A DNA stretch of 64,000 nt from Syngnathus acus (taxonomy: Eukaryota > Chordata > Actinopteri > Syngnathiformes > Syngnathidae). The stretch spans positions 11,149,976 through 11,213,975 of the forward strand of contig NC_051089.1 in the NCBI RefSeq assembly GCF_901709675.1. The letters run 5' to 3'. Positions 1 through 12,494 of this stretch are shown here, one piece after another (the stretch's first letter is position 1; every line of letters begins with the position of its first letter). The notes under the pieces were generated by a model. That model saw nothing but the letters and a program-made list of their open reading frames with translations. It ran no database searches and had not been told where the DNA came from. The translations under genes were made by a program, and so were the position numbers.

Positions 1-40
1 TATCCAAAATAAATGTGCAAAACACAAACAGGCAAGTGTG

Positions 41-957
41 TAAGTGGGTATAAAAAGTCTACACACCCCTGTTCAAATGCCAGTGTTTTGTGGTCCTATA
101 AATGACACCAAGAAAATGATTTCAAAACTTTTTGTCACAATTGTAACCTGTACAACTCTACTGGGGAAAAGGGGAGAACGGTAAAGTAGAAAATAACTGC
201 AAGTGTGGTTGCACAAGTGTGCTCGCACTCTTATAATAGGGGAGTCTGTGTTCGGAGTTAATCAATAAACTGTCAAATATATGTCAGTACACACCTGTCA
301 CTATTTTAAGGGTCTCTGAATAACCACAGGTTCAGATGTTCAGGTAGACCTTTACTGACATGTTGATAGTCACATCTTTCAGCACAAACAGCTTCCGCAG
401 AATTAGACCAAACTCCTTGTTCAAACGTATCAGTTACTAGATGGAAATAAAGGTAATACCAAGGCATTAAACATAATATGGAACACAGCAGAGTGAAGAA
501 AATATGGCACAGCAGTAAAATTACCAAGAACTGGATGTCCCTCCAAAATTCATGAAGACATCGCATCAGGTGGGCTGTGACATTGAAGGAGCTGTAATTG
601 GAATTTTGTATTCTTCCAATGTTTTAGGCTATAAGGTGGGGTGGCAAGAAACCAAGAAAAACATTTAAGCCCAGGTATGTTTCGCAGAAACACACTTGAA
701 TTCTCCCAAACATATGTGAGGAAAATGTATTACTGTCCGACAAAACCAAAGTTGAGTTTCCACTAGTTCTACTGATCCTCACCAAGACATGCAGCATGGT
801 GGTGGCAGCATCATTCATTGGGCCTGTTTTATTAATTTTCATTGGACACGAGGCCGGAGGTTATAAGTCACATTAATGTTCAAAAAAAGTCGCATTTTCT
901 TAGATTACAAAAACAGGGCATTTGAACAGGGCTATGTCGACTTTTTATATCCACTGG
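41..957. mobile_element. Tc1/mariner-like element, internally deleted and decayed
   Basis: The left end (43 onward) reads agtgggtataaaaagtct and the right end (to 956) reads gactttttatatccactg, so they form imperfect terminal inverted repeats. These carry the widespread fish Tc1 signature of short tracts such as tctacacacccctgttcaaa. Between them, pieces resembling the 5' leader and transposase region survive (for example around 480-545 and 770-825), full of stops and deletions. The span of about 0.9 kb is well under the roughly 1.6 kb of intact Tc1 elements, so it cannot encode an active transposase. Family recognition is from memory of fish Tc1 repeats; exact borders are uncertain by a few bases. 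Confidence 0.8.
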
Positions 958-1495
958 GAATAAAAAGCTTTAGATGAGACTCCAACGTGAGTGACTTTCC
1001 GTATGCATGATATGAATGAAAAGTGACCGAGCATATTGGCTTTTGTCCAGCATTATTCGAATCCAATGTGCCCACATATATTGATTCCTGCTAATGCGGG
1101 AAATATACACTTTGATCCTACCAACACATGGTGGAGAGATGCGGTGATGTTTCTTAAGCACTTATTTTGCAACAGCATCACATCGATCTTTGACAAAAGA
1201 CCACACACTGGTGTGCCGTGTATCAACCTAAATCCCGGCTGGGAGCCAGTTGAGAGCATCCATAAAACATCATTTGGATTAGCAAATGTCAGACTGGATG
1301 AAACATTGTTTCAATGTCCCAGTGTCCCACTGAAGCATCCGGATTGACTCCCTCAATACAGTTGTGTTCCTCTTATCTGACAGCAGAATCCTCACCGGTC
1401 CGTGAGTAATCAGCAAGCGTCTTAACCTTGTGGATTCACGCATTTTCTTATCATGTTTCAGAAGTTTCTGTACATGTGCATTGGATCGCATACCA
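958..1495. other. Unassigned intergenic stretch between two repeats
   Basis: An open frame on the plus strand (1036-1347) and overlapping minus frames are present, but neither resembles a known family. No splice pattern or codon bias supports a gene. It may be part of a larger degenerate repeat because it is flanked directly by a transposon and a SINE. Confidence 0.4.
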
Positions 1496-1804
1496 GCTCA
1501 GTGGCCTAGTGGTAGAGTGTCCACCCTGAGACTGGAAGGTTATGGGTTCAAACCCCGGCCGGGTCATACCAAAGACTATAAAAATGGGACCCATTGCCTC
1601 CCTGCTTGGCACTCAGCATTAAGGGTTGGAATTGGGGGGTTAGATCACCAACTGATTCCCGAGCGCGGCACCGCTGCTGCTCACTGCTCCCCTCTCCCCA
1701 GGGGATGGATTAAAATCACACGGGGATGGGTTCAATGCAGAGGACAAATTTCACCACACCCAGGTGTGTGTGTGACGATCATTGGGACTTTAACTTTAAC
1801 GTAA
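1496..1804 (+). mobile_element. tRNA-derived SINE
   Basis: The head contains a tRNA-like pol III promoter: an A-box-like tggcctagtggtagagtgt and a B-box-like gggttcaaacccc about 30 bases on. A body with motifs common in teleost SINEs follows (catacaaagactataaaaat-like stretch, gcggcaccgctgctgctcac-like stretch), and the copy ends in a short actttaactttaac tail. The length near 310 bp and this architecture fit a full or nearly full tRNA-SINE. Confidence 0.8.
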
Positions 1805-2678
1805 TGCTTGATAAAGTATGTTGATTCATTGACATTCGCAGTGAGGCAAAGCTAACCAAATCGAATGTCAAATGCATAAGCAAGGAAAATCAATGTTCAG
1901 TAGTGCCTTGTGATATGACTTTAATCTGTGGTGATCACACTTGTAACTCACAACACTCACATAATCTTTCGTTACTGACAAGAATAAACTTGTGCCTCAC
2001 CCAAAATTAACATTTTTGTAAGGTGAACTCTATAATCATGTATTTAATTAAAACACACAGCAATGAAAATTACATCAAATTTAAAGAAGTTTTGCCAATT
2101 TTTTGTTTCCGTTCAGTGGACATTGTGCCTTGTGCCTTTGCGACTTGGGGGCAGTATAATAGACATATACTAGATACATAGGGACGGTCTTAGCTCCTCA
2201 TTAAATTTCAGTAATTAGTCATTCTTTGCGTAGGATAAAGAATATATACCTGTCTGTATTCTTGTACTGCCTTCATGTGCTGCTCCACAGTTTGTGTATA
2301 AATATTGTTTGCTCCTTAGTTCAACTATAGCATTTAAAACTTCTGCTTGTTGTGAATTGGGTTGAACTGAGTTCACCCCAAATTGAGTTCACATTAAAAA
2401 GCATGAAAATCATCCTGATGATGGCGCATGTCTTGTAAACATATATCATACATATATCATAAACATATATCAGGTCACTTGTAATTCAAAGCACCACAGT
2501 AATAAAATCCCATCAAGATTAGGAAGGACCTCATCAGTATAGGATTTATACTGCATACACATTCTGGACACAGTATGAGGTCCTCTTGTCCTATCTAATG
2601 TGATAAAAGTTGATTTAAAAAATGGCATGTTTGATTGATCAAGGAGGTACTCACTTAACATTTTAGCATATTGTATCA
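1805..2678. other. AT-rich intergenic DNA
   Basis: No gene recognised. Three near-identical copies of a catatatca-type motif lie head to tail at about 2438-2472. The rest is unique-looking AT-rich DNA. Confidence 0.4.
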
Positions 2679-2686
2679 CTCTAATG

Positions 2687-3009
2687 CACAGGTGTCAAAC
2701 TCAAGGCCCGGGGGCCAGATACGGCCCGCCACATCATTTTATGTGGCCCGCGAAGACAAATTGTGCATCAAATTCGTGTGTCATTACTAGAATTGCAAAT
2801 TGTCTTCACTCTTTTTTTTTTCATATATATTTGACCAGTTTTCACTAGTCTGGTTTGAAAACAAGTTATTTGTCAGTTTGTTTTGTAGCTTATACTGGAT
2901 ATAATATGAGGTGCTCATACATTTATTTAGGTTGACAGTCATAATGGCCCTCTGAAAGAAACTATGACTACAATGCGGCCCGCGAAAAAAAAAGAGTTTG
3001 ACACCCCTG
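2687..3009. mobile_element. Non-autonomous hAT element (323 bp) with 8-bp target duplication
   Basis: The ends read cacaggtgtcaaactc and (reverse complement) caggggtgtcaaactc, a 16-bp terminal inverted repeat with two mismatches. They are flanked by the perfect direct repeat ctctaatg at 2679-2686 and 3010-3017. An 8-bp duplication is diagnostic of the hAT superfamily. The interior has paired gcggcccgcg-type segments near both ends and no coding capacity. Confidence 0.9.
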
Positions 3010-3017
3010 CTCTAATG

Positions 3018-6000
3018 TATCACTCATTCTAATGTGTTGCTGACTATTTTACTTGGTAAGAAATGAAACCGACCTGTTAGCTCACAGCAACTACATACGG
3101 TCATTTTTGATACAGCTCTTGTATTGAATCGCTTTTGATTATGCAGTTTCATGTGCTGATTGAATATTAGTCGGTGCAAACGGCATGTTTAAACATGTAA
3201 TCAAACTGGTTTGAGTTGATGTAGAATGTACAAACAATTCTTACGCAGTAAATTTTCTTTAGGCGGTGAAGGATTAGAAAACTAGTGCAACTAAAAACAC
3301 AGCTACCTTTCAAAATGTACTCACACTCCCAAGGCAGTTTTCTCATTGAATTATAAATAATGAATAAATAATCGATGTGTAATAAACACTAAAAGGTCTG
3401 TAGCTTTAATTGGACCCTCGTGATTGTTCTGTTCTAATTCATGCACAGCACAGCAGCAGTAAATCAATCAGGCCGTTTGCTGTCAAATTTTTCAAATTTA
3501 CCCCTTGCAGATAAAAAAGCTGTCACCTCAAATCTCAACACAAGAAGACGTGCAGAAAGATGGAGGCACCAATGAGTGCATTGCTTGCATCCCAACTCAG
3601 CTCCCTCTCATGCATCCTCTGAAAACACACTGGCTTCCGTAACCATGGCAACAGCTGAGAATCCAAATTAGTAGATAGGGGGAAAAAATCTCAGCGGTAG
3701 GCTACTATGCTTTGTGTGTGTCTAAAAAAACACATTGTCCATCTGTATGATTAAAACGTTGAACTGTTTCTTTTCTTGCAGCAGCATGCATTTTACATGC
3801 AGGCCTGGTCAGCCACTTGCTGGTCGTGCATGCGTGATTGTATTGCATCGGCACATATTCTGTTTAAATGTGTGTTGCTGTGTGCTTTTACTAACAGTGA
3901 CACTATGACCTGTGGTGCGTTTGTCATCCGATGGAAATCAGAGCATGCAGTTCAACATTTTTCACCAACATAAAATACACAGTCAAGTCGAGACACCTCG
4001 ACTGAGATCGCCACTAAGCTGCTGTCAGAACAGCAGAGCGTCTTTAAAATTGACTTTGTTCTTTTTGTCGCAATATTTATAGAGCTAGTCCAAAACAGTC
4101 AACAAAGTCATGTTGATTCTTTTGGATTTTAATCACAATCACTTTCAATAGTTTATTCCTTACACTGTCTAAAATATTTTTAAAAAACTCACTTTTATTT
4201 AAACAAAGAAATACAATTAAAAGAATATTTAGTATTTATTTTTATTCAATTATTCGACTCACCATACATATATAGGAATAGGACTTTACAAGACACAATT
4301 GTGTTGTAATATAACAGACTTTAATATAGAAGCTGGTGAACAGATTTTTGTTGGTGGTGTGCCTCGAGATTTTTTCCAATGATAAGGTGTGTCGTGAATG
4401 AAAAAAGGTTGGGAAACTGAGTCAGTGGAGAGCTCGACTGTTAAAAAAAAAACAGATTTGACGGATGGACACACGGCGGCGCTGTTTGCCAGCTTATGTC
4501 CCTCACTCTAAACGCAACCACAGCTTTTTAAAGAACACATTAGTCTGTGAAAGTATGTTAAGATGGCATTAAGGTGCAGTACACCTCATCTTCAAGCACA
4601 ATAATAAACACATCCTTGAATTATTTACTTAAACGACAATAAAAAAAATATCATCTACGTTAATGCAGAATTGTTGATTGATATTTTGTATAGGTGATGT
4701 ATTGTACCTCCCTAATATTTTGACCAGTGAGTGAAAAAATGACATCTTAAGGCATTAAACATGCAGCACACTATCCTGACTGGTTGTATTTTAGAAGCAA
4801 GGGAGATTGTCGATTGTCCCTCCATTTACAGCGTGCTTGTAATAATTACACTCTTCAGACTCGCAATCTTATTTCTGAATAACCTGTAGTGCTACCTCCC
4901 AGTTTTACGCCACACTCATTCACCATAGCAACCGGCTCCAGAGGCATATCTCACATTCAGTACTGGTGCAGCGCTCTGGAGGAGAGCTGAATAAAGGAAT
5001 AGTCAGTGTGAAGAGTATTAACATACAAATCAAGGACAGAAGGACAAAATCCTCCCTAAAGGCAAAGAAAATAATAATTAAAAGGTATTAAATGATTCAA
5101 GACATCTTATCTCATCAAATAAAATTAAATTAATTGAAAGAAGAGTGGAAAGGCCCTGAGATCACTGGTAGTACAAATATTACATGTTGAATGCAAAGTC
5201 TCTAAGGTACAAATACCCATTGGGAGCCTCAGGCACTGGGGTCACAAAGTAAAGTTAAAAACATGAACAACTGTTAGCATGGACAAAAACAGTATTAGTG
5301 AGATTACAGTGGGTTAGAGATGTTCTGGAGAGATGTTACAATAACAAGATGACCAAAATATTTGAAACACGCCACTTTCTTGACTTGACCATGACTGACA
5401 ATGAAATGAATTGAAATGCCAGTGTTGTTTGGTTTGTTGCGCTCATCTGATTCTATTGGTGCACAAGCTAATTTGGAAATAGAAAGTAATCTGCGTTTTT
5501 GCGTGAAAAAGGGCGCATCGTCAAGTTCGGGATGTCTCTGGGCCTTTCTGCCTTGCCCACCAGCGCATCTGCAAATTTGGTTACAAAAAGTAGACTTAAT
5601 TTTAGACTGAGGAAAAGCAGGTCTAATTCAAGGCGCAAGCAATTTCTGCGTGTTTAATCGAGGCACAGACACACAAATTAGTGCTTTTCATTGATAAATA
5701 TAACATCAGTGGGGGATAATCCCTTGGAATCATTAATCATCATAATTATTTTAAAATATATATTTTAAAAGCACCCCGTCACTATGGTTTATGTGTGTGT
5801 AAACTCCGAAGTGATAGGCACACCTGCTGCTTAAAGGGCCATTTTATAGAAGCCCACTTTGATGCAAAAAAAAAAACAATAACCAGCCCTAGTCCATTTC
5901 AGTATCAAAGTGGAGAGACTTCAAACACATATGCTACTCATACGTTGCGATGTAGAAAAATGTAGCAAAGACCAAGTTATTCTGTGGGTGTAAAACAAGC

Positions 6001-6372
6001 TGAGAAAGAGCACAGTTACAAAGGATCTATCTTAAGTACTTTGATTTACATACAAGTGGCATCTCCTGACTGTTAAAATGTCTCCTTAAGACATGATGTC
6101 ATGGTGGTGCCAAAGCTGAACAAAGCTTCATTATTAAAAAAAAGATGATGAAAAAGATGGTTTTCTTGGAACTGACTGACGAAAGGATACTGGCTTGCTG
6201 TCAAGATAGTAGAAAGTAGTTTACTCTTGCAGCAGCTTAAGGGCTAGCGCCAATAAAGTAATTGTCTTCATGCAGCTGCCTCACTACAGCATCTATCGAA
6301 ATTTGCTCTTCTATTGACTGAATGGATGAATGAATTGATTAATTGATACACGGTGATTCAGATGGGTACTAC
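3018..6372. other. Intergenic DNA without recognisable genes
   Basis: Short open frames occur on both strands, but none has family resemblance or exon signals. An AT palindrome (attttaaaatatatattttaaaa type) sits near 5750-5770. Nothing else was supportable. Confidence 0.4.
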
Positions 6373-6445
6373 GATGAGCCATGCGTGGTGAGCAAGTGGT
6401 ACGGCTGCCTCACGACTGGAAGGTTCAGGGTTTGAATCTTTGCAT
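6373..6445 (+). mobile_element. tRNA-derived SINE head fragment
   Basis: A short segment holds an A-box-like stretch (gtggtgagcaagtggtacgg) and a B-box-like agggtttgaatc about 30 bases later, as in fish tRNA-SINEs. The body seems lost, so it is a truncated copy. Confidence 0.45.
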
Positions 6446-7520
6446 AATCTAATTGCTATTTTTTCGGTATATTCCTCTGATATTCCAAAAAGATGTGTTT
6501 TAGGTTTTATTATTTTATATAACGTTGCTGTTTCTCCCACTTCCGTTCATACACAGAAAATTAAGTAGAATACATTTTACTATAATCAAGGAAAATCAAG
6601 ATCTCGCTTCGACCCAGAAACTCATTTTTATGTGTGAAAGCTTATTGCATCTTTGCAACATCACATATTTAACGGATTGTCTACCACCATTCAACTGTGG
6701 TTCAATATTTTAATGGGAAACTAAGGGCCGATGGTCAGCCATTGTTGAAATCTAGTTGCAGAACCTTGGCCACTGCACAACATTTCATTCACAGTATTTT
6801 CTAGTTAGGCTGCACGGCAAGATTAATTTAAAACAGACCATACACTTATGACCACTTGGCTTCAAATTTATAATACTGCATAAGGGCGATATAACCGTCT
6901 GGGTGGGACCATTTTGAATGTTTAAAACAGAATATAATCCCACCCTCCACCCCACAGTACACAATACCATTTGAATTAAAGCATAAAAATGCAAGGCAGA
7001 GCTTTCCAAAATCTGTATATTATCTTGTTAGCCCACCTTGCGTTTCCATCTCTAGGCTACAGTGTTTGCCGAGTGGGTGCGAGAACATTGTGAGATTGCA
7101 CATACTGTATGTCCAAGCACTGGCAGATACACCATGAGTTACAATGCCTGAAACCATAGAAGCCTGAAAACAAACATACACGTCCACAGTAACATCACTT
7201 GACTCTGCTGCAGGTCATCTTTACTTATTCCAGACAGTCAGTTTGTCATTACGAATGTTATTAAAACAATTTATTTCCAAGGCCTATCTAGTAATTTGTC
7301 ATACACATGCTCCTCTACCCATCTGACTCTTCATCTTAAGGTTGAAATCTCTGGTAGCTTTAATGAAATGTGTTTTCCTCTTCTCCTCACAATGCGAAAA
7401 CTTTGTTTTACTAAGTGCTAACCTTTTCCTGAATCCAGTTTGCACATGTGCAGTGAGATGGACTAGTCTGCTGTATGTTAGTTAGGTGGAGCACTTGAAA
7501 TAATCATGATATAATAAGCA

Positions 7521-7570
7521 GTTTGTTTGTTTGTTTGTTTGTTTGTTTGTTTGTTTGTTTGTTTGTTTTG
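7521..7570. repeat. (GTTT)n microsatellite
   Basis: About twelve tandem tetranucleotide GTTT units form a nearly pure array. Confidence 0.95.
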
Positions 7571-7799
7571 AAAGCACACAAAGCAAGACTTAACCCCTAA
7601 GTTATTGCGTTACTAGCCATTTTTTTATGACATTTGGGGGCTCCTAGAAATTTCAATTTCCTGTGTTTGCCCAATGATACGTTCGAATCTACAGAATTGC
7701 CACTCGGTCCCATTTCACTAAATTCCACGTTTTTCTGTATTGTTCGCAAATAAGTCACGCCCTAGTTGTAGTTTTGCTTTCAGTAATATTCTACATCAG

Positions 7800-7865
7800 A
7801 GGTGTCAAATTCTGGTCCTCGAGAGTCCTCGAGAGTCCTCCAAACATCTAAAACACGCAGTGTAC
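7800..7865. repeat. Fragment of a fish dispersed repeat
   Basis: The stretch begins gaggtgtcaaattctggtcc and has two tandem copies of a ctcgagagtc unit. It resembles the terminal part of common hAT-like fish elements, but no second end or target duplication was found. Confidence 0.35.
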
Positions 7866-7996
7866 TTTTTATACCTATAAGCTATATGTTGGCTTTCTAT
7901 TAGGATACATATTTGTACTTTTACTCAAGTAATTTTCTGGTACTTTTGCAACACTGACCAAGCACTTCCGCAAATATTGCAAGTAATTGAACACAG

Positions 7997-7997
<1 letters not shown>

Positions 7998-8065
<68 letters not shown>

Positions 8066-8088
8066 CACACACACACACACACACGCAC
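7998..8088. repeat. (CA)n microsatellite
   Basis: A dinucleotide CA array of about 90 bases with one gg interruption near 8064. The minus-strand open frame through it is just a Cys-Val repeat with no gene support. Confidence 0.95.
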
Positions 8089-9054
8089 TAAAACAAACAC
8101 ACACGTGACTTGTTTTGTGATTAACAGAGACCTGAGAATACCACAGGGAATAAACAGAACACCAGGATTATAAGAGCTGGTCGATTGTTGAAGGAAGCCG
8201 TGAAAATCACGATTAGCAACAGCCGCAACAATTTCCCAGGTGCATTAGCTTAATTTCAAGACTGTACGGCAATTTGCTTTATATTTTCTCATAGCCATTG
8301 TAATCCTGACTAATAGTCATTTAAAGAGTAGACGTGCCAAGAATGCCGCCGTTGTTGCCAATGTCATTACACTAACATCCATGATTCATATTTGGTGTGT
8401 TCTGACACCAAAATGGGCTACTACCACAATTAATTCATAAATACCCCAAGTCACTGTGATTGTGTAATCAGTTGGTCTCAGAAAGGAATCACAGCGCTCT
8501 ATCTTTGCAAATTCTGTTATTGGTCTTGTTGCCACTGCACAGCAAAAACAAACAGTACTCCTTTATTGCTATTGATCTTCACACAGTGTACAAGAGCTTG
8601 CATACTGTGCACAGTTTGCAGTATGGTGAAAAATCTTGGGCTCCAAGAGATCAGCGCCTCGAGCTGCAGTCTCTTGGGATGTCCAAGAACACATTTGGAA
8701 TACCAATTAAACAGTCAGAGACAGCATGTACAGGGCTGTCTCCTGCTGCATACGATGACAGATCGCCAAACTAAAACAACCAACAGGAGTAGGAAGTGGT
8801 AGACAGCTTAGCTATTGTTTTCATTTTGTATGTGTAATCATACAGGTCAAGAAACAGACAATGGCGGGGACAACACAATGAAAAGCAGACTCTGTAGTAT
8901 CAATGGGTTTTTCAAAACAAACTCACACATCTGAAGGATGTTCACTCGAGTGACCCTTTCACATTGCATGGTGACATCACAACAGGCAATTTGTCTTTGA
9001 AAGGAACAGATTCAAATTGTGTTAACCACAGTTCTATGAGGCCGTTAATTTACA
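8089..9054. other. Intergenic DNA without recognisable genes
   Basis: Two overlapping plus-strand open frames at 8460-8802 show no family resemblance. No repeats or RNA genes could be identified. Confidence 0.35.
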
Positions 9055-9145
9055 AACACAAATTCCAATAAAGTTGGAATTAAGACTAAAATAAAAACAG
9101 AATACAATGTTTTGCAACTCTTATTCAACCTATATTCAATTAGAA
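9055..9145 (+). repeat. Fragment of an abundant teleost DNA repeat
   Basis: Contains aaataaaaacagaatacaat followed by a tgttttgcaactcttattcaacc-type run and cctatattcaatt. This order is typical of a very common non-autonomous fish transposon. Only one end is present. Confidence 0.5.
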
Positions 9146-9597
9146 TGTCTCTTTGTCCCATTGCTATTTGTGAAACGCTTTGTTATAGTTGCAGCTATTG
9201 TAAAATGCGCTATGTAAATAAAGTTGTATAAGAAATTGATATTTTATCACAGAAGGTGAGGTAAGACTTGTTAATGGGAAACATAACAATACTTACAGGC
9301 ATGCATTCTATATTATCTATGAAGACTAGTATCACTGACGTACAGTTGAGACTATCTCTATATACGTTATACTGCCCCTGGTGGCCAAGGCGTGCAAATC
9401 AGAAAGATCATTACTGTCCATGGAACTGAAGACAGAAATGGGGCAAAAAGTTTGATTTGTTTACATTTTGAGTATTTTTTACATTTCTAACTGGATAAAG
9501 GAAAAATGTCAATCGATATTATACTTGCCAACATTACAAACACAATAATTATTGAATATTTTGGGGTGGGCGCTGGCACTTGTGTCTCAAGGTACCA

Positions 9598-9806
<209 letters not shown>

Positions 9807-9817
9807 CGTAGCCTTAC

Positions 9818-9873
9818 CTGTCATAGCTCCATCGGCTGTACGACATGCTCCTGTTGCCGCCGACCCCCTCCAT
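9818..9873 (-). CDS. Candidate first coding exon of an unidentified minus-strand gene
   Basis: In a CpG-rich island, an ATG at 9873 opens a frame reading MEGVGGNRSMSYSRWSYD and stops at a good splice donor (GACAG|GTAAGG on the minus strand, exon end at 9818). The codon at the junction would be split after two bases. I do not recognise the peptide. Any further exons would lie at lower coordinates, where I could find none within 9.6 kb. The initiator context is only moderate (G at +4, no purine at -3). It could be a real first exon with a long intron, or chance within a GC-rich block. Confidence 0.3.
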
Positions 9874-10200
9874 GGATTACAATGTGTGAAGCTTAGTCGG
9901 TCGCTCGGTCGAAGGCTCCCGTGTCTTCCACCCCAGGATTCGAGCGAGCAGAAACGGTGCGCGTCCGGCGGCGTTGCTGTTGATTTAGAAGCACCGAGTG
10001 AGAAAGGCGGAGGGGCGCGCGATCTGGCGGTCAGTTCCGCATGCACGAGCGTTTCATTGATTCCATAATCGATCGATGTTGATTTGTCAACTTGCGCGTG
10101 TTTGGCGACCCCCTGAGAAGGTTTCCTCTTGATTAAAGGGGAGGAGACGCGTTCATGTTAGGAGCTGCTCACCCACTTGATGGAGCGCTGCAGCAACCGC
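9840..10200. promoter_or_regulatory. CpG-rich island, possible promoter
   Basis: CpG dinucleotides are dense here (for example cgcgtccggcggcg and ggggcgcgcgatctggcgg), in sharp contrast to the CpG-poor AT-rich flanks. Unmethylated CpG islands of this kind usually mark vertebrate promoters. With the candidate exon at 9818-9873, a minus-strand promoter is the simplest reading. Confidence 0.45.
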
Positions 10201-10734
10201 TACTCAATGATCGTCTGTAGTGGGAAGTGTAACAAAGTACTTTGTCACTAATCCTGACATCCTTTTTTTTTTGCACCCGCACACATCGTGCAAGAATATG
10301 AAAACATTAAATATACTACATGTTTCAAAAATGCACAATAGCACGGCTTCAATAAATAGATGATGTTTCAGAGAAAAGGAAATTCTGTACCTGTCTTGAG
10401 TTATTTGACAGTCCCTCAGGCTCAGTGTACACCAACTTTGTAGCACCTGCTGAGAACGAATGACATTTTCAAATATGATCATTTTTATGTCACTTTGGGA
10501 AGTCATCAAACTTCATGGTAATATTGACATTTCCAGTCATTTGTCAAATTGACCCAAACAGTATGTATGTGTTCATTATTAAGTTAATTTTCCATACATA
10601 ATGTCTGTCAGTACTTTTAAGTCATTTATGATATTGCGGGATCATGCCACACGGTGGCGCCTTTTCAATTAATTGTGTTAATTGGTTACTGCTCTATGGA
10701 AGTGTGGAGATGCCAATGTGGACATTTTTGAGTC

Positions 10735-10866
10735 ACAAATACGTTTGAACGAACTCACAAATTATTTCAAAGATACTCAGCAATTCTTTCGAACATACAC
10801 GCGAATACCTTGGAATGTACTCGCAAATATGTTCGATCGTACTCGCAAGTACGTTTGAATGTACGT
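10735..10866. repeat. Cryptic 22-bp minisatellite, six diverged units
   Basis: The sequence divides into six consecutive 22-base units with starts at 10735, 10757, 10779, 10801, 10823 and 10845. Each unit has the pattern gcaaatacgtttgaa followed by a gtactc-like end. Units are diverged but kept exactly in phase with no indels. The overlapping minus-strand open frame is a by-product. Confidence 0.8.
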
Positions 10867-12488
10867 GTAGGCTAAATGCGGCAAACGTAGTATTTTTCCC
10901 ATAATTGACTTGCACATGCATGAGTAAAGAATTTTTTTTAACATTTAGCCTACATTTTACCAATACGTTCAAAAATTAAGTTAATAAACATTCCTATTTT
11001 TACATATGCAGTGCATGCTTTATGCTTGGCATTTCTACAACCACGCGTCGAGTTTTAGTTCATTGTGTAACGGGAATGATGATTAATGCTTATTTAATCA
11101 CAAACTATGAATCATATGGAAACAAGTTTGAGTATTAAATCTGCCTACACGTTTGTGTTTTATTTCATTAAAAAAAAAAAAAAAAGGTACCCCTTCTGGC
11201 TCAATGAGAGGTTTTATTTCAGCACCAAAAAAGCTCAACACAAGTCAAAAGACATTCCTATGGGAAACAAATCAGTACGATGCGATGTACATAAGCATTT
11301 TTACCACAATGGGTGCTTTAAATGTCAGCAGTTAGAAAATGTTCATTTTTGGAGCCCATTTAAGCGCCAATGCGCGCCAGGGCCCTTCGTAGCTGGCATG
11401 GCATTTCATTCTCTATCGGGAAGATAAATACAACCTGCATTTGTAAGCCTCATAAGCATTTTTGATTAAGAATCCAATTTGGCTAAACCTGGGGCAATGT
11501 TATCTTTGAACAACCAGGATAATTAAATACTCCGCTTTACACATATTCACAGAACAATAATAAATTGCCTCCTACAGTAGTTAAGAAAATCATGTATAAA
11601 AGTATAAACATTTAATCAAGCCCGTTACTACCATCATCTAATTTTCTTGATCTTCAAAAACAAGCTTATATGAAAGACAACAACAGTAGAGAAGGCAGAG
11701 TAGAATTTTGTTGTGTGTGTGTTTGTGTTAGTGTGCGTGTGTACTGAACATAACGCCACAGGTGGCAGGTCCATTGAGTTCATGTGGCACTGCTGAGCAC
11801 ATTAATGCTGTTTTTCTTCCAACAGAAATGCACTGAGGGGTAAAACAATTACAGATCAACATGGTTACTTAAGGATAGGCTACAAAAGATCCCTCGTGTT
11901 ACTGGAATGATTAATCGGTTTTGTTGACTAAATGTTGATCAGACATGTTACATTAAGATGGAATTGTAAAGACCCTGTAAAGTGGATTCAGAGATTTGTG
12001 TCGTGATACGTTTGAAGATGATTTTAAAAAATTCACCTTGTGTAGCATATTCATTACCCCACACTCAACACTGAAGATAAACATGAGCACCATTGCTCAC
12101 ATCAGCGGTTAATCAGCGCGATTGCAACTTGCAGTTAGCTAGGTATGCCTCCAACCTGAAAATCCGTATTTTCTTGAGATAGTCAGCTGTTGTAGGAGCT
12201 TGAAAGCTCTTCATTGCCAGCTGTGAGTACATTGGGTTAGCCTGGCCGCTTTAGAGCGCCTCGTCGTATCAATGTGAAAATATTTCAGCCATCATAGGCT
12301 TTCAGCGGATATATTTTTGTGGCTCAAATGTAGTTACGGGAAGGTAGAAGAAAGTCGGCAGGTGGCTTTCATTTTTAATGGTCCTGAAAGAGGCATTTGA
12401 TTGACAGTTGAGCGGGACATTGTCTCAGCGCATTCAAGGGACAAACCGACAGCGTCTCATTTTATACATCTCTGATTTTACTTAAACA
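10867..12488. other. Intergenic DNA without recognisable genes
   Basis: Includes an A-run at about 11171-11185 and a short GT-rich stretch near 11710-11745. The open frame at 11107-11427 on the plus strand runs through the A-run and has no family resemblance. A minus-strand AATAAA motif at 12489-12494 borders this block and could end rras2 transcripts. Confidence 0.35.
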
Positions 12489-12494
12489 TTTATT
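12489..12494 (-). terminator. Possible rras2 polyadenylation signal
   Basis: Minus-strand AATAAA (plus-strand tttatt) about 1.1 kb past the rras2 stop codon, a plausible 3' UTR length for this gene. An ATTAAA variant at 12959-12964 is an alternative. Neither is proven without transcript data. Confidence 0.25.

Noticed and set aside
1496-1570. Functional tRNA gene at the SINE head
   Set aside because: The A and B boxes are present, but no proper anticodon arm or acceptor stem forms and a SINE body follows directly.
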